From positions 3,224,001-3,288,000 of the forward strand of contig NZ_AP024585.1 in NCBI RefSeq assembly GCF_018323885.1: 64,000 bases of DNA. Reading direction: 5' to 3'. Position 1 is the stretch's first letter; every line of letters begins with the position of its first letter. Below the pieces are notes generated by a model, which saw only the letters and a program-made list of their open reading frames with translations, searched no databases and had not been told where the DNA came from. The DNA comes from Citrobacter amalonaticus. Lineage in GTDB: Bacteria; Pseudomonadota; Gammaproteobacteria; Enterobacterales; Enterobacteriaceae. The translations under genes and the position numbers were made by a program. This document shows, one piece after another, positions 18,222 to 28,373 of this stretch.

Positions 18222-18770
18222 TCAGTTGAGCGCTTCTGGCCACGGGAATTGTTCCGCCGTAAGTTCAGGCGTGTGATAATAATTCTGTAATGCTTTGATG
18301 AAGCGCGCCGGACGTTCGGGAATGCCCTCCTCCAGATACGTCATCACCTGTGCATGAACCCGACGCTGAAACACCACGCGGTCCGGTTCAAAATCGCCTT
18401 CCAGGTTGTCGCAACTGACGTTAAACGGATATCCCGCCGCCACGCAAAACAACCAGTCGAATGCCTGCGGTTTCACTTCCACATCTTCAAACTGCCCCTG
18501 TGTCACCGCATCGCGACCGTCCGGACAATACCAGTAGCCGAAATCCACCAGCTCGCGGCGCGCTTTTCCGGCAATGCACCAGTGCGAAATCTCATGCAAT
18601 GCGCTGGCGTAAAAGCCATGCGCAAAAACAATCCGGTGATACGGGATCTCCGTATCAGCAGGAAGATAGATCGGTTCGTCGTCGCCTTTAATCAGACGGG
18701 TATTAAAATCATCGGCAAAGCAGCCGTTAAAAATCTCAATCAATTGTTCGTAGCGGTGCGTACTGTTCAT
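18222..18770 (-). CDS. epmC: Elongation factor P hydroxylase EpmC
   Basis: EpmC (formerly YfcM) hydroxylates the beta-lysylated lysine of elongation factor P, the last step of that modification. The 182-aa sequence closely follows the E. coli protein, including the metal-site region ALHEISHWCIAGKARRE (about residues 57-73) and the ending QNYYHTPELTAEQFPWPEALN-like tail. The start overlaps the yfcA stop by one base (TAATG), indicating coupling. Confidence 0.95.
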   Translation of the reverse strand: MNSTHRYEQLIEIFNGCFADDFNTRLIKGDDEPIYLPADTEIPYHRIVFAHGFYASALHEISHWCIAGKARRELVDFGYWYCPDGRDAVTQGQFEDVEVKPQAFDWLFCVAAGYPFNVSCDNLEGDFEPDRVVFQRRVHAQVMTYLEEGIPERPARFIKALQNYYHTPELTAEQFPWPEALN

Positions 18771-19579
18771 TAATTCATCCCCAGCCAGTGGAGAATCTCC
18801 TGTCCATGGTTATCATAAAGAAGTTTCATGCTCATCACCGCCGAGACAATGACGATCATGGGCCGAATCAGCTTTTGTCCTTTGCTCAGTACCAGTCGGG
18901 AGCCCATCCGCGCCCCGAGAAATTGCCCGATCAGCATGACAAATCCGGTGGCCCAAATCACTTTCCCGCCGATGACAAACAGCAGCAGGCCGCCAATATT
19001 GGAGGTGGCATTCAGCACCTTGGCGTGAGCCGTCGATTTAGCAAGGTTATAGCCGCACAGCATGACAAACGACAGCGCGTAAAATGAACCTGCCGCCGGG
19101 CCAAAAAAACCATCGTAGAAGCCTACGCAGCCACCGGCCACCAGGGCAAACGGCAGACCGTACAGGCGACGCTGTCTGTCTTCCTCGCCCACTTTCGGCA
19201 TCAGCAAAAAGTAGAGACCAATGCAGATCACCAGAACAGGCAGGATCTGTCGCAACACGCCTGACTGCACATGCTGCACCAGCAGTGCGCCGCTCATCGA
19301 ACCAATAAACGTCATCGCGATATTGAGTTTTTGCTCGGCGAGGTTCACCACTTTACGGCGAATAAAATAAATTGAAGATGAAATCGAACCGCCGCAGGCC
19401 TGCAGTTTATTGGTTGCCAGCGCCTGCGCGGGAGACATCCCTGCCGCCATCAGCGCGGGGATGGTCAACAGGCCGCCGCCGCCCGCCAGTGAGTCGATAA
19501 ATCCAGCCAACATTGCCACAAAAAACAGCACCAGCAACAGCAGCGGAGAGACCATAAACAGGTCCGCAAAATTATCCAT
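18770..19579 (-). CDS. yfcA: TSUP-family membrane transporter YfcA
   Basis: YfcA is an inner-membrane protein of the TauE/SafE (TSUP) family, whose members export or import sulfonates, sulfite or related anions; the substrate of YfcA is unknown. It is 269 aa with about eight hydrophobic segments and the family motif GFIDSLAGGGGLLTIPALM near the N-terminus (residues 22-40), repeated in weaker form at GCVGFYDGFFGPAAGSF. Start and stop codons overlap those of mepA and epmC (TAATG at both ends). Confidence 0.93.
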   Translation of the reverse strand: MDNFADLFMVSPLLLLVLFFVAMLAGFIDSLAGGGGLLTIPALMAAGMSPAQALATNKLQACGGSISSSIYFIRRKVVNLAEQKLNIAMTFIGSMSGALLVQHVQSGVLRQILPVLVICIGLYFLLMPKVGEEDRQRRLYGLPFALVAGGCVGFYDGFFGPAAGSFYALSFVMLCGYNLAKSTAHAKVLNATSNIGGLLLFVIGGKVIWATGFVMLIGQFLGARMGSRLVLSKGQKLIRPMIVIVSAVMSMKLLYDNHGQEILHWLGMN

Positions 19580-20403
19580 TAGAGTACATGCTCATCCAGA
19601 AGCGCCTGGCAGGAAGGCGGCAACGGAGGCGGTGTCTTCTTCTCAGGCTTTGTTGTTCCAGGTTTTGGCGGTTCAAACCAACTTTGTAGCTCAGCGCCGC
19701 AACCGTCGCCCGGAGGAGGCAAAGGTTGATCTTCGCACTCAAGGCTGTCGGCAGGGCAACGTAATCGGACATGCATATGCGCACGATGCTGGAACCAGGG
19801 TCGCACTTTACGTAACCAGTCGCGATCGGTACCGGCATCCAGGCAGAGCTGTTGTTTTATGGCAGGATTCACAAAAATACGCGTGACGTCGTTATCTTTC
19901 GCCGCCAGCTTAATCAGGCTGGAGATTTCCGGTTTCCAGAGCGAAGGCACAACATGTTTACCGTCACGGGCGACCAAATCCAGCGCCTGGGGACGCAACA
20001 GTTGCGCCTGAGTCCAGCGTGTTTTTGGCAACTGCAGGAAAATGTCTACATCCAGACCGGTCTGATGGCTGGCATGTCCGCCGTTAAATCGACCACCGGC
20101 GGGCATTCCCATATCGCCAATCAGCACCGTTCCCAACCCCAGATTGCTCACCTGCGTACTCAGTCGCTGGATAAACATCACCAGATCGGGATGGCCAAAA
20201 TAGCGGCGCTGATCGGTGCGCATCACCTGATAGTGATCCGACTGCACGGGAAGCGTGTCCGCCCCCACAATGCAGCCGTTCGAGAAACCACCAATTGACT
20301 GTGCGCTGCCCGGCACGGGCTGGGTAATTTTCTGCCACGGCGTCGCCGCCAGACTGGCCGCGCTGGCAAACAGAGCCAGCAGTGCTATCGCGGTTTTTTT
20401 CAT
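19579..20403 (-). CDS. mepA: Penicillin-insensitive murein DD-endopeptidase MepA
   Basis: MepA is a periplasmic LAS-family metallopeptidase that cuts D-Ala-meso-DAP cross-links in peptidoglycan. A signal peptide covers about residues 1-19 ([19 protein letters not shown]). Zinc-ligand regions are visible: [15 protein letters not shown] (His and Asp) and [12 protein letters not shown] (His-x-His). The 274-aa length matches E. coli. It starts four bases after the aroC stop, forming part of the aroC-mepA unit. Confidence 0.96.
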   Translation of the reverse strand: MKKTAIALLALFASAASLAATPWQKITQPVPGSAQSIGGFSNGCIVGADTLPVQSDHYQVMRTDQRRYFGHPDLVMFIQRLSTQVSNLGLGTVLIGDMGMPAGGRFNGGHASHQTGLDVDIFLQLPKTRWTQAQLLRPQALDLVARDGKHVVPSLWKPEISSLIKLAAKDNDVTRIFVNPAIKQQLCLDAGTDRDWLRKVRPWFQHRAHMHVRLRCPADSLECEDQPLPPPGDGCGAELQSWFEPPKPGTTKPEKKTPPPLPPSCQALLDEHVL

Positions 20404-20406
20404 CTC

Positions 20407-21492
20407 TTACCAGCGTGGAATATCCGTTTTGACATCCGCATTTTGCGCCCGTTGACGTAACAGGTGATCCATCAGCACGATCGCCAGCATCGCTTCCGCG
20501 ATGGGTACCGCACGGATCCCCACGCACGGATCGTGACGACCTTTCGTGATCATCTCCACCTCTTCGCCAAAACGGTTAATTGTGCGACCCGGAACGGTAA
20601 TACTGGACGTCGGTTTCAGCGCCATGTGGGCCACGATTTGCTGGCCGCTACTGATCCCGCCCAGAATACCGCCGGCGTGATTGCTCTGGAAGCCGTCTTT
20701 GGTGATTTCATCACGATTCTGACTGCCGCGTAGCGCCACGACCTCAAAGCCGTCACCAATTTCGACGCCTTTCACCGCATTGATGCTCATCAGCGCGTGG
20801 GCGATATCGGCATCAAGTCGGTCAAAGACGGGTTCACCCAGGCCTGCCGGCACACCGCTGGCGACCACGGTCACTTTCGCGCCAATGGAATCGCCCTCTT
20901 TTTTCAGCGCGCGCATCAGCTCGTCCAGCGCTTCAATTTTATCAGGGTCAGGACAGAAGAACGGGTTTTGCTCGACCAACGACCAGTCTTTGATTGCCAG
21001 CGGAATGTCGCCCATCTGGGTCAAACAGCCCTGAATGGTTACGCCAAATTTTTCAGCGAGATATTTTTTAGCAATGGCACCTGCCGCCACGCGCATCGCG
21101 GTTTCTCGCGCGGAAGAACGCCCGCCGCCACGATAATCGCGCAGGCCATATTTTTGTTCGTAAGTGTAGTCTGCGTGTCCCGGACGAAACACGTCCTTAA
21201 TAGCGCTGTAGTCCTGCGAGCGCTGATCGGTGTTTTCAATCAGCAGACCTATGCTGGTCCCCGTCGTTACGCCTTCAAACACGCCGGAGAGGATTTTCAC
21301 CTGATCCGGTTCGCGACGCTGCGTCGTGTAACGCGACGTGCCAGGGCGACGTCTGTCGAGATCGTGCTGCAGGTCAGCTTCTGTCAGCGGAATGCCTGGC
21401 GGCACACCGTCGACGATACAACCGAGCGCCAGCCCGTGCGATTCGCCGAAGGTGGTTACACGAAAGAGTTGTCCAATTGTATTTCCTGCCAT
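20407..21492 (-). CDS. aroC: Chorismate synthase
   Basis: AroC converts 5-enolpyruvylshikimate-3-phosphate to chorismate with reduced FMN, the last step of the shikimate pathway. The 361-aa sequence has all family signatures: [18 protein letters not shown] near the start, [19 protein letters not shown] (about 124-142), and the C-terminal [18 protein letters not shown]. It lies 26 bases after prmB and is likely co-transcribed with it. Confidence 0.98.
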   Translation of the reverse strand: MAGNTIGQLFRVTTFGESHGLALGCIVDGVPPGIPLTEADLQHDLDRRRPGTSRYTTQRREPDQVKILSGVFEGVTTGTSIGLLIENTDQRSQDYSAIKDVFRPGHADYTYEQKYGLRDYRGGGRSSARETAMRVAAGAIAKKYLAEKFGVTIQGCLTQMGDIPLAIKDWSLVEQNPFFCPDPDKIEALDELMRALKKEGDSIGAKVTVVASGVPAGLGEPVFDRLDADIAHALMSINAVKGVEIGDGFEVVALRGSQNRDEITKDGFQSNHAGGILGGISSGQQIVAHMALKPTSSITVPGRTINRFGEEVEMITKGRHDPCVGIRAVPIAEAMLAIVLMDHLLRQRAQNADVKTDIPRW

Positions 21493-21518
21493 TGCGGTCT
21501 CGTTGTTGTCGTTGTGGT

Positions 21519-22451
21519 TTAATCTTTATAGAGGCTGAAGTGCTCGCGGGCAGCAATCAACTCGGCTTTGGTCAGCATAAAGACGCCATCGCCGCCATTG
21601 TCAAATTCCAGCCAGGTGAACGGCACATCCGGATATTGTTCCATCAGATGTACCATGCTGTTACCGACTTCACAAATCAGAATGCCGTTATCAGACAGGT
21701 AATCCGGCGCGTTGCCCAGAATGCGACGGGTGAGTTTCAGGCCGTCAGTGCCGGACGCCAGACCCAGTTCCGGCTCATGACGATATTCATTAGGCAGATC
21801 GGACATATCTTCCGCATCAACGTACGGCGGGTTGGTTACGATCAGATCGTACTGAACCTTCGGCAGGTCACGGAACAGATCGGAACGAATCGGCGTGACA
21901 TGATGGATCAGACCGTGCTCTTCAATGTTGTGTTCGGTCACGGCCAGCGCGTCCGCCGAGATATCTACCGCATCCACTTCCGCTTCCGGGAAGGCATAGG
22001 CGCAGGCAATCGCAATACAGCCGCTACCGGTACACATATCAAGGATTAGCTGAGGCGGCTCACTGACCAGCCCCGCAAAGCGGTTGTTGATCAACTCACC
22101 AATTGGAGAACGCGGCACCAGCACGCGCTCATCAACATAAAACTCATGGCCGCAGAACCAGGCTTTGTTGGTCAGATAGGCCACCGGAATACGTTCGTTC
22201 ACACGGCGGATTACGCGCTCAACAATACGGTGGCGTTCGCTGGAGGTCAGGCGCGCGGTACGCATATCTTCTGGAATATCAAGCGGCAGATACAGCGATG
22301 GCAACACCAGTTGCACGGCTTCATCCCACGGGTTATCGGTACCGTGACCGTACCAGATATTCGCCGCGCTAAAACGGCTGACCGCCCAGCGCAACATGTC
22401 CTGAATGGTATGCAGATCACTCACTGCTTCATCAACGAAAATTTTATCCAC
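21519..22451 (-). CDS. prmB: Ribosomal protein uL3 glutamine N5-methyltransferase PrmB
   Basis: PrmB methylates a glutamine side chain of ribosomal protein uL3 with S-adenosylmethionine. The 310-aa protein has an N-terminal helical domain, the SAM-binding motif [15 protein letters not shown] (about residues 136-150) and the catalytic NPPY motif ([11 protein letters not shown]). It is the first gene of the aroC operon, divergent from smrB. Confidence 0.97.
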   Translation of the reverse strand: MDKIFVDEAVSDLHTIQDMLRWAVSRFSAANIWYGHGTDNPWDEAVQLVLPSLYLPLDIPEDMRTARLTSSERHRIVERVIRRVNERIPVAYLTNKAWFCGHEFYVDERVLVPRSPIGELINNRFAGLVSEPPQLILDMCTGSGCIAIACAYAFPEAEVDAVDISADALAVTEHNIEEHGLIHHVTPIRSDLFRDLPKVQYDLIVTNPPYVDAEDMSDLPNEYRHEPELGLASGTDGLKLTRRILGNAPDYLSDNGILICEVGNSMVHLMEQYPDVPFTWLEFDNGGDGVFMLTKAELIAAREHFSLYKD

Positions 22452-22619
22452 CTGTTCCTCCAGGGCATGCTCGCATTAATTTCGGCGGCTAGTTTGCCAT
22501 GAAGACGGCGATAAATCAGCAATCACGCAGGGGTTGCGGGTGAAAATTGCGTTTTGAGCATTCGCATCCGCATCGAGTCGGGTAAACTAACGGACAATAA
22601 AAAAAGATGAGATCACAGA

Positions 22620-23171
22620 ATGAAAAAGAAAACATCGCTGAGCGAGGAGGACCAGGCGCTGTTCCGGCAACTGATGACCGGCACCCGTCAGATTAAACAG
22701 GACACCATTGTTCATCGCCCGCTGCGTAAAAAGATCACCGAGGTGCCGGTTAAGCGGCTGCTTTCGGAGCAGGCCGATGCCAGCCATTATTTCTCTGATG
22801 AGTTTCAGCCGCTGCTGAATACGGAAGGCCCGGTCAAATATGTCCGTCCTGACGTGAGCCATTTCGAGCTGAAGAAAATGCGCCGTGGCGATTACTCTCC
22901 GGAGCTGTTTCTCGATTTACACGGTCTGACGCAGCTTCAGGCAAAGCAGGAACTGGGCGCGCTGATTGCCGCCTGCCGCCGGGAACATGTGTTTTGCGCC
23001 TGCGTGATGCACGGTCACGGCAAACATGTGCTGAAACAACAGACGCCGCTGTGGCTGGCGCAGCATCCGCACGTCATGGCCTTCCATCAGGCACCGAAAG
23101 AGTACGGCGGCGATGCCGCGCTGCTGGTGTTAATCGAAGTGGAAGAGTGGGCGCCGCCGGAACTGCCCTGA
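22620..23171 (+). CDS. smrB: Ribosome-rescue endonuclease SmrB
   Basis: SmrB is recruited to collided ribosomes and cuts the mRNA between them. The C-terminal Smr domain is visible with [14 protein letters not shown] (about residues 98-111) and the [16 protein letters not shown] motif (about 137-152). The N-terminal third is basic and contains the ribosome-contact region. The 183-aa length matches the E. coli protein. It is a single gene, divergent from prmB and followed by a clear terminator. Confidence 0.95.
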   Translation: MKKKTSLSEEDQALFRQLMTGTRQIKQDTIVHRPLRKKITEVPVKRLLSEQADASHYFSDEFQPLLNTEGPVKYVRPDVSHFELKKMRRGDYSPELFLDLHGLTQLQAKQELGALIAACRREHVFCACVMHGHGKHVLKQQTPLWLAQHPHVMAFHQAPKEYGGDAALLVLIEVEEWAPPELP

Positions 23172-23184
23172 GCACAGAAACAAC

Positions 23185-23210
23185 AAGAGCCGCATCAGCG
23201 GCTCTTTAGC
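23185..23210 (+). terminator. Terminator of smrB
   Basis: The perfect nine-base stem AAGAGCCGC / GCGGCTCTT with ATCA loop (23185-23206) sits 14 bases after the smrB stop. It is one copy of a duplicated hairpin. Confidence 0.75.
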
Positions 23211-23301
23211 GTAGTGATAAACCTGATTCCGGCCCCCCGACAAGCAGAGAGCACCTCATTAAAAAACCAGGAAAATCAATTTATTGATTTTCGGCTGATA
23301 A

Positions 23302-23373
23302 CCACAAAGAAGGAAAAACCACGTTTTTTCTTCTTTGTCAGCAGTCTGAAGAGCCGCATCAGCGGTTCTTTAC
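23302..23373. repeat. Second hairpins in the smrB-sixA gap, one a copy of the smrB terminator
   Basis: At 23349-23370 the smrB terminator sequence recurs with one base change in the 3' arm (GCGGTTCTT). Just before it, at about 23304-23338, a long AT-rich hairpin with arms ACAAAGAAGG and CTTCTTTGT sits around an ACG centre. In K-12 the yfc chaperone-usher fimbrial genes occupy this interval; here only these hairpins remain. Confidence 0.6.
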
Positions 23374-23387
23374 AGAGAATACAGCGG

Positions 23388-23873
23388 TTAAATCGCTTTC
23401 GCCATTTTGAGGTTGCACGGGCTCATCTGCCAGTTGAACACCCCTTTTCCGCTTTCATCCAGCGTCACACTGGCAATCGCGGAGGTGGTAAACATCGGCG
23501 GCGTTTCGCCTGGACACATCTCGGACACCAGATAACCCACTAACGGAAGGTGGGAGATTACCAGCGCGGTGGCTACGCCTTCATTGGCCAGAGCCTGCAA
23601 ATAGGCGCTGACCAGACCGACATCGCCGCAGGGAGTCAACTCCGGCAAAACATCCACGTCGCGTGGCAGGTTCATGCATCCCCCTACCACATCCAACGTT
23701 TGTTCGGCTCGCAGGAACGGGCTCACCAGAACACGTTCGATATCCACTTTTTGACCTTTCAGCCAGTTCGCCATAAGGCGTGATTCGTCACAACCGCAGG
23801 GGGTTAAGGGACGAACCGAATCACTGGCGGCATCGAGGGCCGCGTCGCCGTGACGCATGATAAAAACTTGCAT
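23388..23873 (-). CDS. sixA: Phosphohistidine phosphatase SixA
   Basis: SixA removes phosphate from histidine residues of phosphotransfer proteins; in E. coli it acts on the nitrogen PTS protein NPr. The 161-aa protein has the histidine phosphatase RHG motif at its start (MQVFIMRHGDAA, catalytic His8) and the second histidine in LVISHLPLVGYL. It is preceded by a gap of 190 bases from fadJ and is transcribed on the minus strand. Confidence 0.95.
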   Translation of the reverse strand: MQVFIMRHGDAALDAASDSVRPLTPCGCDESRLMANWLKGQKVDIERVLVSPFLRAEQTLDVVGGCMNLPRDVDVLPELTPCGDVGLVSAYLQALANEGVATALVISHLPLVGYLVSEMCPGETPPMFTTSAIASVTLDESGKGVFNWQMSPCNLKMAKAI

Positions 23874-24065
23874 ATTGCACCGCTTTTGTTAACCAGAATC
23901 ACACGCACCCCAGCCAAAACCCCTCAGGGTTGCTGTAATGCAGTGGCCGGCATTGTGCCTTATCCGTTCACTGAATGAAACGCTGTGTTTTACCTCAATG
24001 GCGTAAGTATAGTCAATCTGTGTTTACAATTTAACCAACACACAGCCATTCAGTGCGGATATACC

Positions 24066-26225
24066 TTACATTTGACCTTGTTCTTTCAGGTCAGTTGCAT
24101 CTGCTTTCCAGAAACTTTCACCCCGCTCCGCCATCTGTAACAACGTATCGCACGGCGTGAACCGCGGACCATACAGCGAAGCCAGACGTTGCAATACCGC
24201 AACCACTTCACCCGCCCCGAGAGAATCCATATAACGGAACGGGCCACCGAGAAACGGAGGAAAACCAATACCAAACACTGCGCCAATGTCACCGTCGCGC
24301 GCGCTACGGATCACCTGCTCATCGAAGCAGCGCGCCGCCTCATTGAGCATTAACATGACGCAGCGTTCCGCAATCTGCGAAGCGGAGAGCCGGCTCTGCC
24401 CCTGAGCGCCTATAAGCGTATAAATTGTAGGGTCGACCTGTTTTTTGCTTTTACGCCCTTTCGCCCCATAAAGATAGAAACCCCGACCATTTTTTCTACC
24501 TTTGCGATCGTCATTCAAAATTGATGAAACAACATTTGCAGGGGCGCTAAAACGCTCGCCATAAGCGGCTTCCAGTATCGGTATAATTTTAGTGCCTGTG
24601 TCGATTCCGACCTCATCCAAAAGTTGGATTGGCCCAACCGGAAAACCAAACTTTACCAGTGCGCTGTCGATCTGCTCGACCCGCTCACCTTCGGTCAGCA
24701 GGCGAATCGCTTCATTGATATACGGCGCAAGAATGCGGTTTACGTAGAACCCAGCCTTATCACGCACCACAATTGGCGTTTTGCCCTGTTTTTTCGCCAG
24801 CTTAACCGTAGTGGCGATGGTTTGCCCCGACGTCATAGCATGCGGAATCACCTCCACCAGCGGCATTTTTTCTACCGGGCTAAAGAAGTGCAGACCAATC
24901 ACCTGCTCAGGCCTGGCCGCTTTGGCCGCAATATCGCTAATCGGTAAAGATGACGTGTTGGAGGCAAAAATGGTGTGGGATGCGCAATTCTGCTCAACTT
25001 CCGCCACCATCTGTTGTTTTAACGACAGATCTTCAAATACCGCTTCAATCACCAGGTCGCGATGGGAAAAGCCGCGATAGTCGGTCGAACCCGATATTAG
25101 CGCCAGCTGTTTGTCACGTTCACTGGCTTTGATATGCCGACGACGTACCTTCGTTTCAAGCTGATCCCAGCTGTATTTCAGCGCGTGATTGATTCCTTTG
25201 GTATTTATGTCTTTGATACGAACTGGCAAGCCACCTTTACAGGCTGTGACGTACGCAATACCGCCGCCCATCAGTCCACCACCTAATACGCCGACGCTGT
25301 TAAGCGGCCCTGGCGGCACCTCGCTGCCCGGATCCTTTTTCACGTCCGTACTGGCAAAAAAGATATTGCGTAACGCCTGCGATTGCGGCGTCATCGCCAG
25401 CTCGCCAAACGCGCGCGCCTCCGCGTCATAGCCGCTGCTACTCCCCTGTGCCAGTCCGGTTTCAATCACCTGTAAAATACGTTCTGTCGCCGGGTAATTT
25501 CCCTGGGTTTTCTGTTCTGTTTTCTTGCTGACCATGCGGAACAGCAACGCCCGTCCGAGCGGGCCCGCCAGAATACGTTCACGAACCGGTAAAGCGCGGT
25601 GAACGGGACGATCTTTTTTCGCCCATTCCACGGCAGCATCCAGCAGGATCGTCTGCGGGACTACCTCATCCACCAGCCCCGCTTTCAGCGCCTGCTTCGC
25701 GCGAAGTTGCTTACCAGTGAGGATCATATCCAGCGCCGTACTAACACCCACCCGTCGGGGTAGCCGTTGGGTACCGCCCGACCCCGGCAGCAGCCCGAGT
25801 TGCACTTCCGGTAAACCGAGTACGGTTTTTGCATCGTCCGTGCAAACGCGAGTATGACAGGCCAGCGCCAGTTCAAGTCCGCCACCCAGGCAAGCGCCGT
25901 GAATGGCGGCCACCACCGGAATCGGCAGCGCGTTAATCTCGGCCATCAGTTGCTGCCCCTGTCGCGCCAGCGTTTCTGCTTCCTGGGCGCTTTTGCAGCG
26001 GCCAATCATATTGATATCCGCCCCGGCAATAAAATTGTCCGCTTTTGCAGAAATAATGACGACGCCGCGAATCGCCTTGTTCTCGCGAATCTGTTTAAGA
26101 ATGATGCGTACCTGCGAGGCAAACTCCGCCTTAAGGGTATTCATCTTTTCTCCGGGGACATCAACAGAGATGACCGCGACGTTGTCCAGACGCACGTTAA
26201 GCGTAAAAGCCGATGTCATTTCCAT
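24066..26225 (-). CDS. fadJ: Fatty acid oxidation complex alpha subunit FadJ
   Basis: FadJ is the alpha subunit of the anaerobic beta-oxidation complex with enoyl-CoA hydratase, 3-hydroxyacyl-CoA dehydrogenase and epimerase activities. The N-terminal crotonase domain shows IAGADINMI and [15 protein letters not shown] with the catalytic glutamate region [14 protein letters not shown]. The dehydrogenase domain starts near residue 307 with [16 protein letters not shown] (NAD binding), followed by [12 protein letters not shown] and the C-terminal GFYLYG segment. At 719 aa it is five residues longer than E. coli FadJ. Its ATG overlaps the fadI stop (TAATG). Confidence 0.97.
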   Translation of the reverse strand: MEMTSAFTLNVRLDNVAVISVDVPGEKMNTLKAEFASQVRIILKQIRENKAIRGVVIISAKADNFIAGADINMIGRCKSAQEAETLARQGQQLMAEINALPIPVVAAIHGACLGGGLELALACHTRVCTDDAKTVLGLPEVQLGLLPGSGGTQRLPRRVGVSTALDMILTGKQLRAKQALKAGLVDEVVPQTILLDAAVEWAKKDRPVHRALPVRERILAGPLGRALLFRMVSKKTEQKTQGNYPATERILQVIETGLAQGSSSGYDAEARAFGELAMTPQSQALRNIFFASTDVKKDPGSEVPPGPLNSVGVLGGGLMGGGIAYVTACKGGLPVRIKDINTKGINHALKYSWDQLETKVRRRHIKASERDKQLALISGSTDYRGFSHRDLVIEAVFEDLSLKQQMVAEVEQNCASHTIFASNTSSLPISDIAAKAARPEQVIGLHFFSPVEKMPLVEVIPHAMTSGQTIATTVKLAKKQGKTPIVVRDKAGFYVNRILAPYINEAIRLLTEGERVEQIDSALVKFGFPVGPIQLLDEVGIDTGTKIIPILEAAYGERFSAPANVVSSILNDDRKGRKNGRGFYLYGAKGRKSKKQVDPTIYTLIGAQGQSRLSASQIAERCVMLMLNEAARCFDEQVIRSARDGDIGAVFGIGFPPFLGGPFRYMDSLGAGEVVAVLQRLASLYGPRFTPCDTLLQMAERGESFWKADATDLKEQGQM

Positions 26226-27535
26226 TATTCCGCCTCCAGAACCATTGCCGCACCCAGCCCACCCGCTGCGCAGGCGGTGACCAGGCCAAAGCCGCCACCA
26301 CGACGACGTAATTCGTGCAGCGTTTGCGTGATCATCCTCGCGCCCGTCGCGGCAAATGGATGTCCAAAGGCAATTGAACCGCCAAGTACGTTAAATTTGC
26401 TGTCATCCACTTCGCCAGTGGCATGGCTTCGACCGAGCACGTCGCGGGCAAAACGCTCACTGCCAAGTAACTGGAGATTGGCAAGCGTCTGCGCGGCAAA
26501 GGCTTCGTGCATATCGAAAAGCGTCAGATCGGCCATTGTGATGCCCGCACGTTCCAGCGCCAGCGGCGTAGACCAGGCCGGACCCAGCAGCATATCCTGC
26601 CAGACATCGATCGCGGTAAACGCGTAGCTGCGCAGATAGCCGAGCGGAACCAGCCCCAACTCTTTCGCTCGAGATTCCGTCATCAGGATGACTGCCGCCG
26701 CGCCATCGGTCAGCGGAGTGCTGTTTGCCGCCGTAACGCTGCCATGTTTGCGGTCAAATGCCGGACGCAGTCTGGCGTAATCTGCCAGCGTGGAGTTGCC
26801 GCGAATATTGTTATCTTCAGACAGGGGCTCTTTAAAAGGCGGTGTGTAAGTGGTCATTACTTCATCGGCGAGCTTACCTTCTGCCCACGCCAGGGCGGCC
26901 CGCTGATGAGAACGATGCGCCAGGGCATCCTGTTGTTCACGGGTAATCCCGTAGGTTTTCGCCATCTGCTCAGCGGTATCGCCCATTCGCAGACCGGTTG
27001 AGTATTCCGCCACAGCAGGCGGGACGGGCATCAGATCGCGCAAGCGCAGACGGGAAAAGAGTTTCAGACGCTGCCCCATCGTGCGGGCTTTGTTGACATC
27101 GACCAGCACCCGCGCCAGTTTTTTGCTGACGCCAATGGGCAGCACCGAAGATGAATCAGCCCCGCCAGCGATACCCGCACGAATGGTGCCGGCCATCAGG
27201 CTTTCTGCGACGTTAGCCACTGCCTGAAAACTGGTTGCACAGGCACGACTGACGCTGTAGGCATCGGTATGCACATTCATCCCGGTCCCGAGCACAATTT
27301 CACGCGCGATGTTCGGCGCTTCCGGCATCTGTACCACCTGGCCAAAAACCAGTTGTTCAATCACATCAGCAGGGATTTCACTGCGTGCAAGCAGTTCGCC
27401 AACCACCATTTTGCCGAGATCGACGGCGGGAATGCCATGATATGCGGTCGCCTGACGGGCAAAAGGCGTACGTAATCCGCTCACGATGGCGATGCGATCG
27501 CCCTGACGGGTGACCAGCGGTAATGCCTGACTCAT
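26225..27535 (-). CDS. fadI: 3-ketoacyl-CoA thiolase FadI
   Basis: FadI is the thiolase subunit of the anaerobic beta-oxidation complex. The active-site cysteine lies in [11 protein letters not shown] (Cys99), and the C-terminal signatures [17 protein letters not shown] and [11 protein letters not shown] hold the second histidine and cysteine. At 436 aa it matches the E. coli protein. It is the first gene of the fadIJ operon, with a FadR-type operator 25 bases upstream of its start. Confidence 0.97.
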   Translation of the reverse strand: MSQALPLVTRQGDRIAIVSGLRTPFARQATAYHGIPAVDLGKMVVGELLARSEIPADVIEQLVFGQVVQMPEAPNIAREIVLGTGMNVHTDAYSVSRACATSFQAVANVAESLMAGTIRAGIAGGADSSSVLPIGVSKKLARVLVDVNKARTMGQRLKLFSRLRLRDLMPVPPAVAEYSTGLRMGDTAEQMAKTYGITREQQDALAHRSHQRAALAWAEGKLADEVMTTYTPPFKEPLSEDNNIRGNSTLADYARLRPAFDRKHGSVTAANSTPLTDGAAAVILMTESRAKELGLVPLGYLRSYAFTAIDVWQDMLLGPAWSTPLALERAGITMADLTLFDMHEAFAAQTLANLQLLGSERFARDVLGRSHATGEVDDSKFNVLGGSIAFGHPFAATGARMITQTLHELRRRGGGFGLVTACAAGGLGAAMVLEAE

Positions 27536-27559
27536 AACACTCCCCTGTAAAAAATAAAT

Positions 27560-27576
27560 AAGTGGTCTGACCTGAT
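27560..27576 (-). promoter_or_regulatory. FadR-type operator upstream of fadI
   Basis: The sequence AGTGGTCTGACCTGA contains the invariant FadR core GGTCnGACC (27564-27572). Its position just upstream of fadI fits repression of fadIJ in the absence of long-chain acyl-CoA, as known in E. coli. Confidence 0.7.
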
Positions 27577-27664
27577 CATAGTCTTAACCAATTTTTTACA
27601 TTTAGCCAAGCGGAGCGCAAAGAAAGTGAGAGCTACGACACAGTGAATAATCACTGCCTGAAAC

Positions 27665-27698
27665 GAAAATGCCCCGGGGAAAACTCACCGGGGCATCA
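27665..27698 (-). terminator. Terminator of yfcZ
   Basis: A GC-rich stem, TGCCCCGG with CCGGGGCA (27670-27677 and 27690-27697 approximately), lies 18 bases beyond the yfcZ stop and is followed on the minus strand by TTTTCGTTT. Confidence 0.75.
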
Positions 27699-27715
27699 GA
27701 AACAACGAGGCGGGA

Positions 27716-28000
27716 TTAACGCAGACCCAGCTGGAAAATCAGGGTTTCGGCTTCGCAGGCGAAGACAAAATCGATATCCAGACGCACGCCGTCAGACTCT
27801 TCGGTGAAGGTCGAGGTGATTTTGCACGGTTCAGATTCCACGCTACGGGCTTTTTCGGTCAGCGCCGCCAGCGTCTCTTCAGCTTCTGCGCGGTTAGCGA
27901 ACACGCGGCTGTATGATGCGGTGCAATCGGAGTTGTCCATGATGGTACCAACATCCATACAGCAGCAAACCGGGGTTTCATCAGCACTGCATTTACTCAT
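27716..28000 (-). CDS. yfcZ: YfcZ/YiiS family protein
   Basis: This is a small cytoplasmic protein (94 aa) of the DUF406 family, nearly the same as E. coli YfcZ. It is rich in acidic residues and has a cysteine cluster near the N-terminus (TPVCCCMDVGT). Its function is unknown. It is divergent from fadL and has its own terminator. Confidence 0.92.
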   Translation of the reverse strand: MSKCSADETPVCCCMDVGTIMDNSDCTASYSRVFANRAEAEETLAALTEKARSVESEPCKITSTFTEESDGVRLDIDFVFACEAETLIFQLGLR

Positions 28001-28246
28001 TGTAGATTTCCTCTGTATTTCGCACCCAGGGTGCCAGATAAACGATGGGGATATTTTACGCCCCCCACATTCACCTCTCCAGTTGTTAATTGTGCGAAAT
28101 GCGATAAGTGACCGAAATCACAATTAAAAATGATCTAAAACAAATTTCACCTAAAAGGGTGAGTGCGCAAACCGTCAATTTTGCCAGCTGGATCGCGTTT
28201 TTAAGATCACAATTGAAAAAAATTATAAACATACTTGCAACATTTC

Positions 28247-28263
28247 AGCTGGTCAGACCTATA
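28247..28263 (+). promoter_or_regulatory. FadR-type operator 1 of fadL
   Basis: AGCTGGTCAGACCTATA matches the FadR consensus (AnCTGGTCnGACCnGTT) in the full core GGTCAGACC. The same site is known in E. coli fadL. Confidence 0.78.
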
Positions 28264-28270
28264 CTCACGC

Positions 28271-28287
28271 CACTGGTCTGATTTCTA
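28271..28287 (+). promoter_or_regulatory. FadR-type operator 2 of fadL (half-conserved)
   Basis: CACTGGTCTGATTTCTA keeps the left FadR half-site CTGGTCTGA, 24 bases from the first site. E. coli fadL has a second weaker FadR site in the same place. Confidence 0.6.
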
Positions 28288-28373
28288 TGTTGTACCACAG
28301 ACCCTACACTTCGCGCTCCTGTTACACCATGTAACATAGTTTGTATAAAAATAAATCAATTGAGGTTATGGTC

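Larger units (their letters stand above)
28001..28373. other. yfcZ-fadL divergent regulatory region
   Basis: The region holds the promoters of yfcZ and fadL and two FadR-type sites close to the fadL start. No gene was found in it. The stretch around 28190-28240 is AT-rich and probably contains the fadL promoter. Confidence 0.6.

Noticed and set aside
20797..21522. Plus-strand frame of 241 codons
   Set aside because: Antisense to aroC, which has all chorismate synthase signatures.
25854..26627. Plus-strand frame of 257 codons across the fadJ/fadI junction
   Set aside because: Shadow of two certain genes with an unlikely composition.
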